Part shown: piece by piece, positions 41,510-51,311 of the stretch | How the letters are laid out: the number at the start of each line of letters is the position of its first letter | How positions within the stretch are numbered: the first letter of the stretch is position 1 | Assembly: GCF_004295125.1 (NCBI RefSeq) | Contig: NZ_CP036170.1 | Coordinates: 809,501 to 873,500, forward strand | Direction of reading: 5' to 3' | Source: [Clostridium] scindens ATCC 35704 | GTDB lineage: Bacteria > Bacillota > Clostridia > Lachnospirales > Lachnospiraceae | DNA length: 64,000 bases | The notes under the pieces: generated by a model | Database searches by the model: none | What the model was told of the DNA's origin: nothing | Seen by the model: the letters and a program-made list of their open reading frames with translations, nothing else | Position numbers and translations under genes: made by a program

Positions 41510-42466
41510 CTATCGGATTCTGGCATTTAAAAGTTCTACCAATTCCTCATATGACTCTACCTTATTAATCTCATCCCTCAGTTTTGCCGAGCCTTCCATT
41601 CCTTTTGTATACCATGCTACATGTTTTCTCATCTCGCGGATTCCCAGATAGTCCCCTTTGAACTCGATCTGCAGCCTTGCATGGCGGAGCATGGTGTCCT
41701 TAATCTCCTGCTTTGAAGGCCTGGGAGGAAGTGCGCCTGTTCTTTCATATTCCACAAGTTCCCGAAATATCCACGGATTGCCCTGCGCGCCTCTTCCGAT
41801 CATCACGCCGTCGCATCCTGTCTGTTCCCGCATTGCCAGAGCCTTTTCTCCGGAAGTCACATCCCCGTTGCCGATCACCGGGATGGAGACGGCTTCCTTC
41901 ACCTGTCGGATGATCTTCCAGTCAGCCTTCCCGGAATAATACTCCTCCCTGGTCCTCCCATGGACTGCCACCGCCGCGCCGCCTGCCTCCTCGATGACGC
42001 GGGCGATCTCCACCGCGTTAATGCAGGCATCATCAAATCCCTTCCTGATCTTTGCCGTGACCGGCTTGCGGATGGCCTTTGCTGTCCGGGAGACGATGTC
42101 ATATATCAATCTCGGATTCTTCATAAGTGCGGATCCTTCCCCGTTCTTTACCACCTTTGGAACCGGGCACCCCATATTGATATCCAGTATCTGAAAGGGA
42201 AGTTCCTCAATCCGCTTCGCCATCTCGCTGATAATATACGGATCAGACCCGAAGAGCTGAAGAGATACGGGATGCTCCTTCGGGTGAATGGATAGCAGCG
42301 TCTTTGTATTCTTGTTCTTATACTGCAGCGCCTTAGCGCTGATCATCTCCATACATAGAAGCCCGGCTCCTTGTTCCTGGCACAGCAGGCGAAACGGCAG
42401 GTCGGTCACCCCCGCCATGGGAGCCAGAATATATGGATTTTCTAGTTTCACGTTACCTATGTCCAA
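41510..42466 (-). CDS. dusB: tRNA-dihydrouridine synthase DusB
   Basis: A 318-residue TIM-barrel flavoenzyme reducing uridines in tRNA. Seen: ENPYILAPMAGVTDLPFR at the N-terminus, LDINMGCPVPKVVKNGEGSA with the catalytic Cys, VTAKIRKGFDD, VHGRTREEYYSGKADW and IGNGDVTSGEKAL for FMN binding. Length is normal. The start is TTG 42466, supported by AAGGGGTG seven bases upstream. An 87-nt hairpin lies 42 bp upstream. Confidence 0.93.
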   Translation of the reverse strand: MDIGNVKLENPYILAPMAGVTDLPFRLLCQEQGAGLLCMEMISAKALQYKNKNTKTLLSIHPKEHPVSLQLFGSDPYIISEMAKRIEELPFQILDINMGCPVPKVVKNGEGSALMKNPRLIYDIVSRTAKAIRKPVTAKIRKGFDDACINAVEIARVIEEAGGAAVAVHGRTREEYYSGKADWKIIRQVKEAVSIPVIGNGDVTSGEKALAMREQTGCDGVMIGRGAQGNPWIFRELVEYERTGALPPRPSKQEIKDTMLRHARLQIEFKGDYLGIREMRKHVAWYTKGMEGSAKLRDEINKVESYEELVELLNARIR

Positions 42467-42507
42467 TTTTGCACACCCCTTGAGTCAATTTTACACACCA
42501 GTTTTGC

Positions 42508-42594
42508 AAGTTGACACGTAACATTTTTGCGATGAGCACGTAACACTTTTCAAAAGTGTTACGTGCTCATCGCAAAAATGTTACGTGTCAACTT
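42508..42594. repeat. 87-bp perfect inverted repeat (43-bp arms, 1-base loop)
   Basis: Bases 42508-42550 are the exact reverse complement of 42552-42594 around C42551. Each arm contains two copies of CACGTAACA (within ACACGTAACATTTTTGCG and GAGCACGTAACACTTTT). It lies just after the coaX stop and before dusB, so as RNA it would form a very stable stem. It is too long and lacks a T-run for an ordinary terminator. Confidence 0.85.
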
Positions 42595-42596
42595 AC

Positions 42597-43367
42597 TTAC
42601 CGTCGGTTCTTTTCATAAATAATCCGCAGGCCTTTCAGCGTCAACTGGGAGTCATACACATCAATCACATTCGTCTCCGGCGCTATGATCTTGCCAAGAC
42701 CTCCGGTGGCAACCACCTTTGCCTCCGGGTAGCCGGATTCTTTCTTCATGCGGTTAATGATGTACTCTGTCTGTCCGATCTGCCCGTAGACCAGCCCGGC
42801 CTGCATGCTGGAGATGGTCTCTTTGGCAAGGATGGACTCTGGCTTCCTAATCTCGATCGCCGGGAGCATGGCTGCCTGTCCCCACATCGCCTGGGCGGAG
42901 GTCCGGATGCCCGGCGCCGTAACAGCGGCTTCGAAGGTTCCATCCTGCCCCACGAGATCGTATGTAGTGGCAGTTCCGAAGTCTACCACGATAACCGGTC
43001 CGCCGTGAAGGGTATATGCCGCGACTGCATCCACGATCCGATCCGATCCGACTTGTCTTGGATTCTCTGTCACGATGCGGATGCCCGTCTTGATTCCTGC
43101 CGATACCACGATAGGCTTGACACCGAAATATTTGATAATCGCGCTGCCCAGCGAATGCATCACATCCGGCACTACCGATGCGATAATGACCGCATTGATA
43201 TCCATACTCGACACCCTCTGGTGCTCCACCAGTTCTTTTAGCGTAATTCCGTATTCATCGGATGTCCTTGGCTGCTTTGTCGTCATACGGTATGTTCCAA
43301 GAAGTTCATCTCCCCGGAAAGCGCCAAGCGTAATATTCGTATTCCCTACATCTATTACTAACAGCAT
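42597..43367 (-). CDS. coaX: Type III pantothenate kinase
   Basis: A 256-residue ASKHA-fold kinase, first step of coenzyme A synthesis. [16 protein letters not shown] is the phosphate-1 motif; [20 protein letters not shown] and [12 protein letters not shown] (phosphate-2 type) and [18 protein letters not shown] follow. Length is normal. AGGAGGAC precedes ATG 43367. It is downstream of the DUF6145-like and birA genes on the same strand. Confidence 0.94.
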   Translation of the reverse strand: MLLVIDVGNTNITLGAFRGDELLGTYRMTTKQPRTSDEYGITLKELVEHQRVSSMDINAVIIASVVPDVMHSLGSAIIKYFGVKPIVVSAGIKTGIRIVTENPRQVGSDRIVDAVAAYTLHGGPVIVVDFGTATTYDLVGQDGTFEAAVTAPGIRTSAQAMWGQAAMLPAIEIRKPESILAKETISSMQAGLVYGQIGQTEYIINRMKKESGYPEAKVVATGGLGKIIAPETNVIDVYDSQLTLKGLRIIYEKNRR

Positions 43368-43378
43368 GTCTTGTCCTC

Positions 43379-43714
43379 CTATACCTCTTCCCCAAGGAAG
43401 AATACTTTGTAATAAACCTGCAGAGCCTGAAGCAATTCCTGCTTCTCCTTCTGCAGTTCCTTTATCTTAAGCCGGCTCCCGATCTCGTCGAACATAGGAT
43501 CACCTTCTTCGGAAGTAACCTCGAAGCAAAGTTCGCCGTCTTCTTCATAGACCAATGTCAAAATGCCACCCACGTCATGAACGTAGAGAACGCACATAAT
43601 CTTAAGTTCATTTTTCACCGTATCCGGCAGCTGCTCAAAATCCGGGTTCAGATAATATTTCTCTTCATAAGAATTGGCGCCGCACAGCACTACTTTTCCA
43701 TCATACATATCCAT
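43379..43714 (-). CDS. Conserved hypothetical protein (DUF6145-like)
   Basis: A 111-residue acidic cytosolic protein: [20 protein letters not shown], then [20 protein letters not shown] and [20 protein letters not shown], then a C-terminal coiled coil ([20 protein letters not shown]). I associate it with DUF6145, known to me only as a Lachnospiraceae family. AGAGGAG sits just before; ATG 43714 or the ATG six bases later could start it. Its start overlaps the end of birA, so translation is coupled. Function is unknown. Confidence 0.7.
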   Translation of the reverse strand: MDMYDGKVVLCGANSYEEKYYLNPDFEQLPDTVKNELKIMCVLYVHDVGGILTLVYEEDGELCFEVTSEEGDPMFDEIGSRLKIKELQKEKQELLQALQVYYKVFFLGEEV

Positions 43715-44684
43715 ATACTCCTCTGACCGATACTTCTCCTGCAAATATATTCTTCTCCTGCCCATCAGCCGTCTTTACGATCAACTCTCCCGTCTCGTTG
43801 ATTCCCATGGCAAAGGCCTCGTATTCATGGCCCGGCTCCAAAACCTTGACTTCCCTTCCTCTGTTTACCAGAAGAGAATTATACTCCTCCATTAGCCCGG
43901 ATAAGTCCTCGGTCTCCATAAACTTATCATAGCATTTTTCGAAACTTTCCATAATCGCCGCTATCAACTGCGACCGCTGTACCTTATGCCCCAATTCCAG
44001 GCAAAGGGAGGTCGCCCGCTCCTTGATCTCCTGCGAAAATAATTCCTGATTCACATTGACGCCGATCCCAATGACTACATAGTTAATATAGTCAATCTCC
44101 GCACTCATCTCCGTCAGGATGCCGCAGAGTTTCTTTCCGGTCAGGCTCACAATATCATTGGGCCACTTAATCCCAGCCTCAAGTCCCGTCACCCTGCGTA
44201 TGCCTTGCGTGGCTGCAATGGCCATCAGAAGCGTCATCTGCGGCGCCTTTACCGGCATTATACCCGGGCGGAGCAAAATGGTCATATATATGCTGGTTCC
44301 TTGCGGCGACTCCCAAGATCGGCCTCTGCGCCCCTTGCCGGCATTCTGTTTGTCGGCAATGACCAGAGTCCCGTGTTCTGCCCCTCTTTCCCCCTGCTCT
44401 TTGGCACGGGTATTGGTAGAATCCGTCTCGCCATAGTAGACCACATGCCTTCCTGCCCATTTTGTGCTGATCAGGCTCTCAATCTCCGCCTTTGACATCA
44501 CATCCGGACTATCTACAAGGCGGTACCCTTTATTACGTACCGCCTCAATCTGATATCCCTCTTTTTTCAGTTGTTCCATAACCTTCCACACAGCGGTGCG
44601 CGATACCTGGAACTGTTCGCATATCTGCTGCCCGGACAAGTAAGTATCGCTTGACTTAAGTAAGCGCAATATCTCTGACTTCAT
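43701..44684 (-). CDS. birA: Biotin operon repressor / biotin-protein ligase
   Basis: A 327-residue two-domain BirA. The N-terminal winged helix (GQQICEQFQVSRTAVWKVME) binds DNA; the catalytic domain has TDSTNTRAKE, GKGRRGRSWESPQGTSIYM (biotinyl-AMP loop) and GIKWPNDIV, then a C-terminal SH3-like domain. It biotinylates carboxylases and represses biotin genes. It is followed with overlap by the DUF6145-like gene and preceded by the patatin-ArgF reading frame 6 bp upstream. Confidence 0.94.
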   Translation of the reverse strand: MKSEILRLLKSSDTYLSGQQICEQFQVSRTAVWKVMEQLKKEGYQIEAVRNKGYRLVDSPDVMSKAEIESLISTKWAGRHVVYYGETDSTNTRAKEQGERGAEHGTLVIADKQNAGKGRRGRSWESPQGTSIYMTILLRPGIMPVKAPQMTLLMAIAATQGIRRVTGLEAGIKWPNDIVSLTGKKLCGILTEMSAEIDYINYVVIGIGVNVNQELFSQEIKERATSLCLELGHKVQRSQLIAAIMESFEKCYDKFMETEDLSGLMEEYNSLLVNRGREVKVLEPGHEYEAFAMGINETGELIVKTADGQEKNIFAGEVSVRGVYGYV

Positions 44685-44690
44685 ATGAAT

Positions 44691-46784
44691 CTATCTTTCT
44701 CCTAATGTCGCAACCATGACTGCCTTGATGGTATGCATCCGGTTTTCTGCCTCATCGAATACTTTGGACTGGGCAGATTCAAACACTTCATCCGTCACTT
44801 CCATATCGCTGATGCCATACTTTTCTTCAATTTCCTTGCCAATCCTTGTCTTAAGGTCATGGAATGCCGGCAGGCAGTGCAGGAAGATCGCGTCTTCCCC
44901 TGCATTCTCCATCACCTTCTTCGTCACCTTATAAGGGGACAGTTCCCGGATTCTCTCTTCCCATACCTCGTCCGGCTCTCCCATGGATACCCACACGTCC
45001 GTGTAGATTACGTCAGCATTCTTGGTCCCCTCATCAACATCTTCAGTAAGAGTGACCGTGCCGCCGCTTTCCCTCGCATACCCTTTGCAAGTCTCTACTA
45101 ACTCTTCATTTGGAAAATATGCCTTTGTCGTGCATGCAACGAAGTGCATTCCCATCTTGGCGCAGGCAATCATCAGGGAATTACCCATGTTGTATCTCGC
45201 ATCTCCCATATATACCAGTTTGATTCCCTCTAATCTTCCAAAATGCTCACGGATTGTCAGAAGGTCAGCCAGCATCTGCGTAGGATGATACTCGTTGGTA
45301 AGCCCGTTCCATACCGGAACGCCTGCATATTTGGCAAGAGCCTCCACAATCCCCTGGCCGTATCCACGGTACTCTATGCCATCGAACATTCTTCCCAGCA
45401 CGCGGGCCGTATCCTCGATGCTCTCCTTCTTTCCGATCTGGGAACCGCTGGGATCCAGATAGGTAGTCCCCATTCCCATGTCATGGGCTGCTATTTCGAA
45501 AGAGCAGCGTGTTCTGGTACTGGTCTTTTCGAAGATCAGCGCAACATTCATGCCTCTATAATGGTCAACTAATACTCCGTTCTTCTTCTTTTCCTTAAGG
45601 TCCGCAGCCAGATCAAGAAGATATGTAATCTCTTCCGGCGTAAAATCCTTCAGCGTCAAAAAGTTTCTTCCTTTTAAGTCCATTTTCCGTCCCTCTCTTA
45701 CTCCTATTAATACATGCACGAACCTGGGAAGGTTCATCTGATCTCGTAAAGTTTCGTATTTCTTATATACAATATCATATAATTGGTCCACTGTGTATAT
45801 CTGATATTTGGGAATATGCAATATTTTTGCAGCAGCCTCCAGCATTCCCATAAAAAGTTCCTTATCTGAGAAGCCCAAAGACAGTTTCAGCACAAATCCG
45901 ATCTCCGCTTTTTCGATCTCCCTGATGCCTCTGAGCAGTTCCTCGTAGTATTCATCTTCATGGGTCTGCTCCAGATAATAGATAAATCCTTCCAGCCCAT
46001 ACAGCATCCTTTTGGCATCAAAATATCCGATTCGAAGATTCTGGCGGCTTCGTTTTCCAGAAAATTCTATGATGCTGCCAAGCTTGACACGGGGAGTGAT
46101 TTCGTATTTTACCCCATTCTCAGGCATCTTGACCCGTGGCTCCCTTCCGGGCCCGTAGATCCGAATCTCAATGACATTTTCGTATCCCCTGCCCACGAGG
46201 GAACTTAAGGGTACATTATTAATAACGCCTCCATCGATATATTTCTTTCCGTGGAGACGTTCATTTTTAAATCCGATGAGATATGCGCTGGCCAGCAGGA
46301 AATCCTCCAGAAGCCCCTCTGGAATATCCTCCACGCTCAAGTCCAGTTCCCTGAAATCAGACAATGAGAATGTCAGCAGGCAGAATTCCTTGCCGCTCTT
46401 CCTTATGGCATCTTCGTCAATCACTTCGTGGATCAGGTTCCGAAGCGGGGTAATATCGATCCCGCCGTCTTTCATTTTTTTCCAGCCTTCGTTCAGAAAC
46501 TCCTTGATCGTAGTCTGCTTGTGAAACAGGCGCTCCATCCATTCATCATCCACATCCATGACCGTGGAAAATGTCATCTTACTCCAGATATCTTCTGCCT
46601 TATCTACGTCTCCCATGCAAACGAGGGCGCCATTTAATGCGCCCACGCTGGTTCCTGCCACTGCATTGATCTTTACTCCGGCTTCCACAAGCGCTTTCCA
46701 CGCGCCTATCTGGTAAGCGCCCCTGGCTCCCCCGCCGTCAAATACAAGGCCATATTCTTTTGACATGTCAATGATGGGCTTCAT
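44691..46784 (-). CDS. argF: Patatin-like phospholipase fused in frame to ornithine carbamoyltransferase
   Basis: One open frame of 697 codons. Residues 1-367 are a bacterial patatin: [11 protein letters not shown] (oxyanion hole), [10 protein letters not shown] (GxSxG nucleophile) and [10 protein letters not shown] (catalytic Asp). From Met at 45683 (residue 368) the rest is a full-length ornithine carbamoyltransferase: STRTRCSFE (carbamoyl phosphate), [24 protein letters not shown], and HCLPAFHD near the end. The junction is [16 protein letters not shown] with no stop between. A ribosome-site-like GAGGGACGG lies before the internal ATG, so argF may also be made alone. It could be a true fusion, a lost stop or a sequencing error. 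OTC makes citrulline in arginine metabolism. Confidence 0.85.
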   Translation of the reverse strand: MKPIIDMSKEYGLVFDGGGARGAYQIGAWKALVEAGVKINAVAGTSVGALNGALVCMGDVDKAEDIWSKMTFSTVMDVDDEWMERLFHKQTTIKEFLNEGWKKMKDGGIDITPLRNLIHEVIDEDAIRKSGKEFCLLTFSLSDFRELDLSVEDIPEGLLEDFLLASAYLIGFKNERLHGKKYIDGGVINNVPLSSLVGRGYENVIEIRIYGPGREPRVKMPENGVKYEITPRVKLGSIIEFSGKRSRQNLRIGYFDAKRMLYGLEGFIYYLEQTHEDEYYEELLRGIREIEKAEIGFVLKLSLGFSDKELFMGMLEAAAKILHIPKYQIYTVDQLYDIVYKKYETLRDQMNLPRFVHVLIGVREGRKMDLKGRNFLTLKDFTPEEITYLLDLAADLKEKKKNGVLVDHYRGMNVALIFEKTSTRTRCSFEIAAHDMGMGTTYLDPSGSQIGKKESIEDTARVLGRMFDGIEYRGYGQGIVEALAKYAGVPVWNGLTNEYHPTQMLADLLTIREHFGRLEGIKLVYMGDARYNMGNSLMIACAKMGMHFVACTTKAYFPNEELVETCKGYARESGGTVTLTEDVDEGTKNADVIYTDVWVSMGEPDEVWEERIRELSPYKVTKKVMENAGEDAIFLHCLPAFHDLKTRIGKEIEEKYGISDMEVTDEVFESAQSKVFDEAENRMHTIKAVMVATLGER

Positions 46785-46804
46785 AAGTCCCACACCCTTT
46801 CATG

Positions 46805-47746
46805 CTAGTTCGGATTGTCGTCTTTTGCTCCAACTTCCGTCAAGGATTTTACCAGTCCCGCCATTCCCTGTATCTCTGATGGAATGATGATCTTAGTAGC
46901 CTTTCCGTCAGCTGCTTTCTCAAATGCTTCCAGGCTCTTGATGGTAAGGACTGCCTGATCCGCTCCCGCATCCTTCAGGAATCGGATACCATCCGCATTC
47001 GCCTGCTGTACCTTCATGATTGCCTCAGCCTCGCCTTCCGCCTCGCGGATCATAGCTTCTTTCTTCGCTTCCGCGCGAAGGATGGCTGCCTGCTTCTCAG
47101 CCTCTGCATCCAGGATCGCGGACTCTTTGTGTCCTTCCGCCACAAGGATGGTAGACTTCTTCTCGCCTTCAGCGCGCAAGATTGCCTCACGACGCTCACG
47201 CTCAGCCTTCATCTGCTTCTCCATCGCATCCTGGATGGCTGCCGGCGGGATGATGTTCTTAAGTTCTACACGGTTTACCTTGATGCCCCATGGATCTGTG
47301 GCAACATCAAGGGATGCCCTCATCTTCGTGTTGATCGTCTCTCTGGATGTCAGCGTCTGATCCAGTTCCAGGTCGCCGATGATATTACGCAGGGTAGTTG
47401 CCGTCAGGTTCTCAATTGCCATGATCGGATTGGCAACTCCATAGCAGAACATCTTCGGGTCTGTGATCTGGTAGAATACTACCGTGTCAATTCTCATAGT
47501 TACATTATCCTTCGTAATAACCGGCTGCGGCGCAAAGTCCACGACCTGCTCCTTTAAATCAACCTTCCTTGCCACACGGTCAAAGATCGGCAGTTTAAAA
47601 TGAAGCCCTGTCCCCCAAGTTGCCTGGTAAGCTCCAAGCCTCTCAATAACCAGCGCCTGCGCCTGTCTGACGATCCTGATACAAGAGATCAGTACCAAAA
47701 TAACAATGATCAATACAACAATTCCAATTACTCCTAATCCTAACAT
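46805..47746 (-). CDS. SPFH/stomatin-like membrane protein
   Basis: A 313-residue prohibitin-homology protein of the QmcA/stomatin type. It has an N-terminal membrane helix (VIGIVVLIIVILVLISCI), the SPFH domain (GLHFKLPIFDRVARKVDLKE, NVTMRIDTVVFYQITDPKMF, GIKVNRVELKNIIPP) and a long coiled coil built from A-E-rich repeats (ILVAEGHKESAILDAEAEKQ). It organises membrane microdomains. It overlaps the NfeD gene, a classic pairing. Confidence 0.92.
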   Translation of the reverse strand: MLGLGVIGIVVLIIVILVLISCIRIVRQAQALVIERLGAYQATWGTGLHFKLPIFDRVARKVDLKEQVVDFAPQPVITKDNVTMRIDTVVFYQITDPKMFCYGVANPIMAIENLTATTLRNIIGDLELDQTLTSRETINTKMRASLDVATDPWGIKVNRVELKNIIPPAAIQDAMEKQMKAERERREAILRAEGEKKSTILVAEGHKESAILDAEAEKQAAILRAEAKKEAMIREAEGEAEAIMKVQQANADGIRFLKDAGADQAVLTIKSLEAFEKAADGKATKIIIPSEIQGMAGLVKSLTEVGAKDDNPN

Positions 47747-48183
47747 CCCTTCTCCTCTCTGGCTCTCACTATTAGTTTTACGCCTTGAATCCCTTCAATA
47801 ACTACAACTGTATTCTTTGCAATCTTGCCGTCCAGGTCATCCGTCTTTGCCGACCATTCCTGACCGTTGACTTCAACCCGTCCTTTTGATTGAAGCGTAT
47901 CTATATCTTCCAATACCAACGCCTGCTGCCCGATCAGGCTTTCCGCATTCGTCTTCTGCCTCTCCTGGTTAAAAAACTTCACTGCAATCGGCCTTGTGGC
48001 AATCAGCAGCACCAGTGACACTACAATAAAGACAATTACCTGTACCACCATGCCAAACCCCAGGATGCCTGTGATAAATGCCACCAGGGCTCCGCCTGCA
48101 AACCAGATGGTTGTAAGCCCCATTGTAAAGATCTCTATCACCAGCAGTATTACAAATAATATCAACCAATATACTGTCTGCAT
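47740..48183 (-). CDS. NfeD-like membrane protein
   Basis: A 147-residue short NfeD: hydrophobic N-terminal helices (LILFVILLVIEIFTMGLTTI, GALVAFITGILGFGMVVQVI, VFIVVSLVLLIATRPI) and a C-terminal OB fold (ALVLEDIDTLQSKGRVEVNG, VVVIEGIQGVKLIVRA). It overlaps the start of the stomatin gene by 7 bp and is its usual partner in membrane quality control. Confidence 0.88.
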   Translation of the reverse strand: MQTVYWLILFVILLVIEIFTMGLTTIWFAGGALVAFITGILGFGMVVQVIVFIVVSLVLLIATRPIAVKFFNQERQKTNAESLIGQQALVLEDIDTLQSKGRVEVNGQEWSAKTDDLDGKIAKNTVVVIEGIQGVKLIVRAREEKGC

Positions 48184-48258
48184 AAGCCTTCCTCTCTTTT
48201 CTTAATTAGTATAGTATTCCTTTTCTACCATATTACTATACTTTAAGTTATAAAGCAA

Positions 48259-49050
48259 TTACATATGTCTTCTTTGCCGTGCCGCTTCAAACATCAGAAC
48301 CGACGAGGCGATGGCCGCATTCAGAGACTCTACCCGGCCTTTCATCGGAATCTTTATATAGGTATCCGCCTGCTGCGCGATTTCCTCATCCAGCCCGTTT
48401 CCTTCATTGCCTATCAAGAACGCGCAAGGCTTCGTATAATCAGCCTCGTCATAATCCTGCCTGCCATTTAGATGCGCGGCGTAGATGCAGATCCCTTTAT
48501 CCTTCAGACGTCCGATATCCTTCTTCAAATCCTGCGAATAATAGAAAGGCATCCGGTAAATGGATCCCATGGTAGAGCGGATGGTCTTCGGATTGTAGAT
48601 ATCCACGCATTCCTGATCCAGCAGGATTCCCGTCACGCCTGCGCCCTCCGCCGTGCGCAGTATGGTTCCCAGATTCCCTGGATCCTGCAGCCGGTTCAGC
48701 ACAATCAAATGCGCCGCCCTGCCTGCCGCCGCTTCTTCCAGTCTATAGTCCAGCTGCTTGACCACGCACAGGATTCCCTGAGGAGTCTTCGTATCCGACA
48801 CATAGCCAAAAACCGTATCCGACAGGATCTCCAGATACGCGCCGCTGCCTTTTAGTGCCTCATCCGTCATGCGCCTCTCCTTTTTATAGAATGATTCCGA
48901 AGCATAAACTTCTTTTAGCAGCATTTTCGGTGTTTCACGAAACATCCGAATTCCCTCCACAAGAAATACGCCTTCTTCATCCCTTAATTTTCTCTTTCTT
49001 TTCAGGTTTGCCAAATGCTTGACTTTGGCGTTCGCGGTACTGGTAATCAT
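48259..49050 (-). CDS. SpoU/TrmH-family RNA 2'-O-methyltransferase
   Basis: A 263-residue SPOUT methyltransferase. The N-terminal part is an RNA-binding L30e-like domain (KVKHLANLKRKRKLRDEEGV, FLVEGIRMFRET); the C-terminal part has the three knot motifs: NRLQDPGNLGTILRTAEGAG, FLIGNEGNGLDEE and IPMKGRVESLNAAIASSVLM. It probably methylates 23S rRNA or tRNA ribose. It is followed, in transcription order, by NfeD on the same strand. Confidence 0.9.
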   Translation of the reverse strand: MITSTANAKVKHLANLKRKRKLRDEEGVFLVEGIRMFRETPKMLLKEVYASESFYKKERRMTDEALKGSGAYLEILSDTVFGYVSDTKTPQGILCVVKQLDYRLEEAAAGRAAHLIVLNRLQDPGNLGTILRTAEGAGVTGILLDQECVDIYNPKTIRSTMGSIYRMPFYYSQDLKKDIGRLKDKGICIYAAHLNGRQDYDEADYTKPCAFLIGNEGNGLDEEIAQQADTYIKIPMKGRVESLNAAIASSVLMFEAARQRRHM

Positions 49051-49065
49051 TGCTGCCCTTCCTTT

Positions 49066-49707
49066 CTATAACTGTTCCAGCGCGTCGTTGGAGCCAACCA
49101 GGATCAGAACCATTCCTGCTTCCAGAGGTTTTAATGGATCCGGGTTCACTTCCACGTCCTCATCCACTTTGATCCCCACTACATTCACGTCATGGGATCG
49201 CCTGACATCCAGTTCCTGCAAGGACTTCCCTACCCAGTCTTTTGGTACGGCAATCTCCATGATGCTGTATTCAGACGACAAGGCAATCCAGTCCACAAAA
49301 TTTGCCGACACCAGATTCTTAGCCGTTCGTATCCCCATCTCCTTTTCCGGGAAAATGACTGCGTCCGCGCCAATCCTTTCCAATATGGTGGCATGCAGCT
49401 TATTCTTTGCCTTTGCCATCACATAGGGCACTCCCATCTCCTTGGACACCAGGGTAGCCATAACGCTGGCTTCCATATCATCCGCCACCGCCACGATGAC
49501 GCCGTCCAGATTCCTGGCGCCCATAGTGCGGATGACATCCGGGTCTCCAATATCTGCTTTCATAGCATAGGATACCGAGTCGGAAATCTCCTGAACCCTC
49601 TCCATATGATTATCTACTGCCACGACTTCGCATCCCAGCCGCTGCAGAGTCACTGCTATACTTTCTCCAAAGCTTCCAAGGCCAAATACCGCATATTGCT
49701 TCTTCAT
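49066..49707 (-). CDS. TrkA/KtrA-type potassium channel regulator
   Basis: A 213-residue RCK protein. The Rossmann N-domain has FGLGSFGESIAVTLQRLGCE and the acidic VAVDNHMERV for NAD(H)/ATP binding; the C-terminal TrkA-C domain runs from about residue 135. It gates the membrane subunit encoded 14 bp upstream. Short single-RCK length indicates the Ktr type. Confidence 0.92.
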   Translation of the reverse strand: MKKQYAVFGLGSFGESIAVTLQRLGCEVVAVDNHMERVQEISDSVSYAMKADIGDPDVIRTMGARNLDGVIVAVADDMEASVMATLVSKEMGVPYVMAKAKNKLHATILERIGADAVIFPEKEMGIRTAKNLVSANFVDWIALSSEYSIMEIAVPKDWVGKSLQELDVRRSHDVNVVGIKVDEDVEVNPDPLKPLEAGMVLILVGSNDALEQL

Positions 49708-49721
49708 TCAATCTTCCTCCA

Positions 49722-51101
49722 TTATCCAACCATAATCCGTTCATCCGGCAATTCTCTAATCTTGTCTCTGTAATTCGGCTTCCCCGCGAATACCAGGGCC
49801 AGCGTCAGCGGGCCAATTCTTCCTACATACATAAGCGCCATAATGACCGCCTGGCTTCCCCGGGCCAGGCTAGGCGTCAGGTCTGCCGTAAGCCCCACCG
49901 TACCTATGGCCGACGCCGTCTCATACATCACATTGATCAGCGGCACGCTGGCGGGCTCTATGATCAAGACAGTCACCGTGCCGGTAATAAATACCAGGAA
50001 CGCCAGCATGGCCACCGCGAATCCCGTCCGGAAGTTTTCCATGGTGATCTTCCTTCCGAAGCACTCCGTATCCTTGCCGCCCCGCACGAATGTAATGCAA
50101 GCCATTACCAGCATGGCGATCGTCGTCGTCTTGACCCCTCCGGCCGTACCGCCGGGGGAGCCTCCTATGAACATCAGGATGCAGTCAAGCAGCTTGCTCT
50201 CCTGCGTCAGCCCTGACTGGGATACCGTGAAGAATCCCGCCGTCCTAGTAGTCACCGACTGGAACATGGATGCCATAACCTTCTTTCCGAAACTAAAGTC
50301 TCCCATAGTCTCTGGATTATGGTACTCCAGCAGAAATGTCGCAATCGTCCCAATTGCAAGAAGAATCAGGGTAGTCACGATTGCCAGTTTTGAGTGAAGC
50401 CTGAGTCTGGTAAACCACCACTTTTTCGGTACCTCATGCCTGGATATCCGTTTTCCATTGGTGATCACGTCATGCCACACTGAGAAGCCGATGCCGCTTA
50501 GAATAATCAGCAACATTGTCGTAATATTGATCAGCGGATTTCCGGCATAGTCTGCAAGACTGTTGGCGCCCAATATATCAATTCCCGCATTACAGAAAGC
50601 GGACACGGCATGGAAGATTGAATAGCAAATTCCCCGTACCAGCCCGAATTCCGGCACGAACTGAAACGCATATAGAAAGGCTCCGGCCCCTTCCACCAGG
50701 AACGTGCCGGTAATCACCCGCTTCACCATGCCCACCATGCCTCCGAGGGAGTCCATGTTGTAGGTCTCCTGTATCACCACCCGTTCCCTTACGGTAATCT
50801 GCCTGCGAAGAATCAGAAAAAATACGGTGGCGCACGCAATTACGCCCAGTCCGCCTATCTGGATCAGAAATAGTAATATAACCTTGCCAAATACGGTAAA
50901 CTGTGCCGCCGGCGTTATGGTGACAAGGCCCGTCACGCAGACTGCGGAAGTCGCCGTAAATAGCGAATCCATAAAAGCAATGGGCTGCTGGTTGGATATC
51001 GGAAGCCATAGGAGTACTGCGCCAACAAATATGACTCCCAGGAATCCAAATACCAATATCCGCATCGTATTCCATCTGATATTCTGCTTTTTCTGCTGCA
51101 T
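49722..51101 (-). CDS. TrkH/KtrB-type potassium transporter subunit
   Basis: A 459-residue membrane protein with four M1-P-M2 repeats. Pore-loop signatures include FTATSAVCVTGLVT near residue 50 and GGSPGGTAGGVKTTT and ETASAIGTVGLTADL farther on. It imports K+ (often Na+-dependent) together with the RCK subunit downstream. About ten hydrophobic helices are visible. Confidence 0.92.
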   Translation of the reverse strand: MQQKKQNIRWNTMRILVFGFLGVIFVGAVLLWLPISNQQPIAFMDSLFTATSAVCVTGLVTITPAAQFTVFGKVILLFLIQIGGLGVIACATVFFLILRRQITVRERVVIQETYNMDSLGGMVGMVKRVITGTFLVEGAGAFLYAFQFVPEFGLVRGICYSIFHAVSAFCNAGIDILGANSLADYAGNPLINITTMLLIILSGIGFSVWHDVITNGKRISRHEVPKKWWFTRLRLHSKLAIVTTLILLAIGTIATFLLEYHNPETMGDFSFGKKVMASMFQSVTTRTAGFFTVSQSGLTQESKLLDCILMFIGGSPGGTAGGVKTTTIAMLVMACITFVRGGKDTECFGRKITMENFRTGFAVAMLAFLVFITGTVTVLIIEPASVPLINVMYETASAIGTVGLTADLTPSLARGSQAVIMALMYVGRIGPLTLALVFAGKPNYRDKIRELPDERIMVG

Positions 51102-51237
51102 AACCTTATCTCCTTTGGCGCCGATTCGCCTGATTCCTTAGACTTTGCGTACTATGATAGCACATTCATATGGTTATTTCTAGTGGTCCTTATCCAGTTT
51201 CCTGCCGCCCCAGGAAACAGGCACAGGAACAGCACTG

Positions 51238-51269
51238 CAAAAGGCACAGGCCGAAACGACCCGTGCCTT
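51238..51269 (-). terminator. Terminator after the response regulator gene
   Basis: AAGGCACAGGCC and the complementary GGGTCG/GTGCCTT segment form a stem with loop CGAAACGA; a T-run follows on the minus strand. It lies about 45 bp after the response regulator stop. Confidence 0.6.
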
Positions 51270-51311
51270 CCATATACAATCTGTCGGAATATCCGAAATA
51301 TATGTTCCGTC

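Noticed and set aside
42508-42594. Ordinary rho-independent terminator of coaX
   Set aside because: The stem is far longer than usual, has internal repeats and no T-run, so it is reported as a repeat instead.
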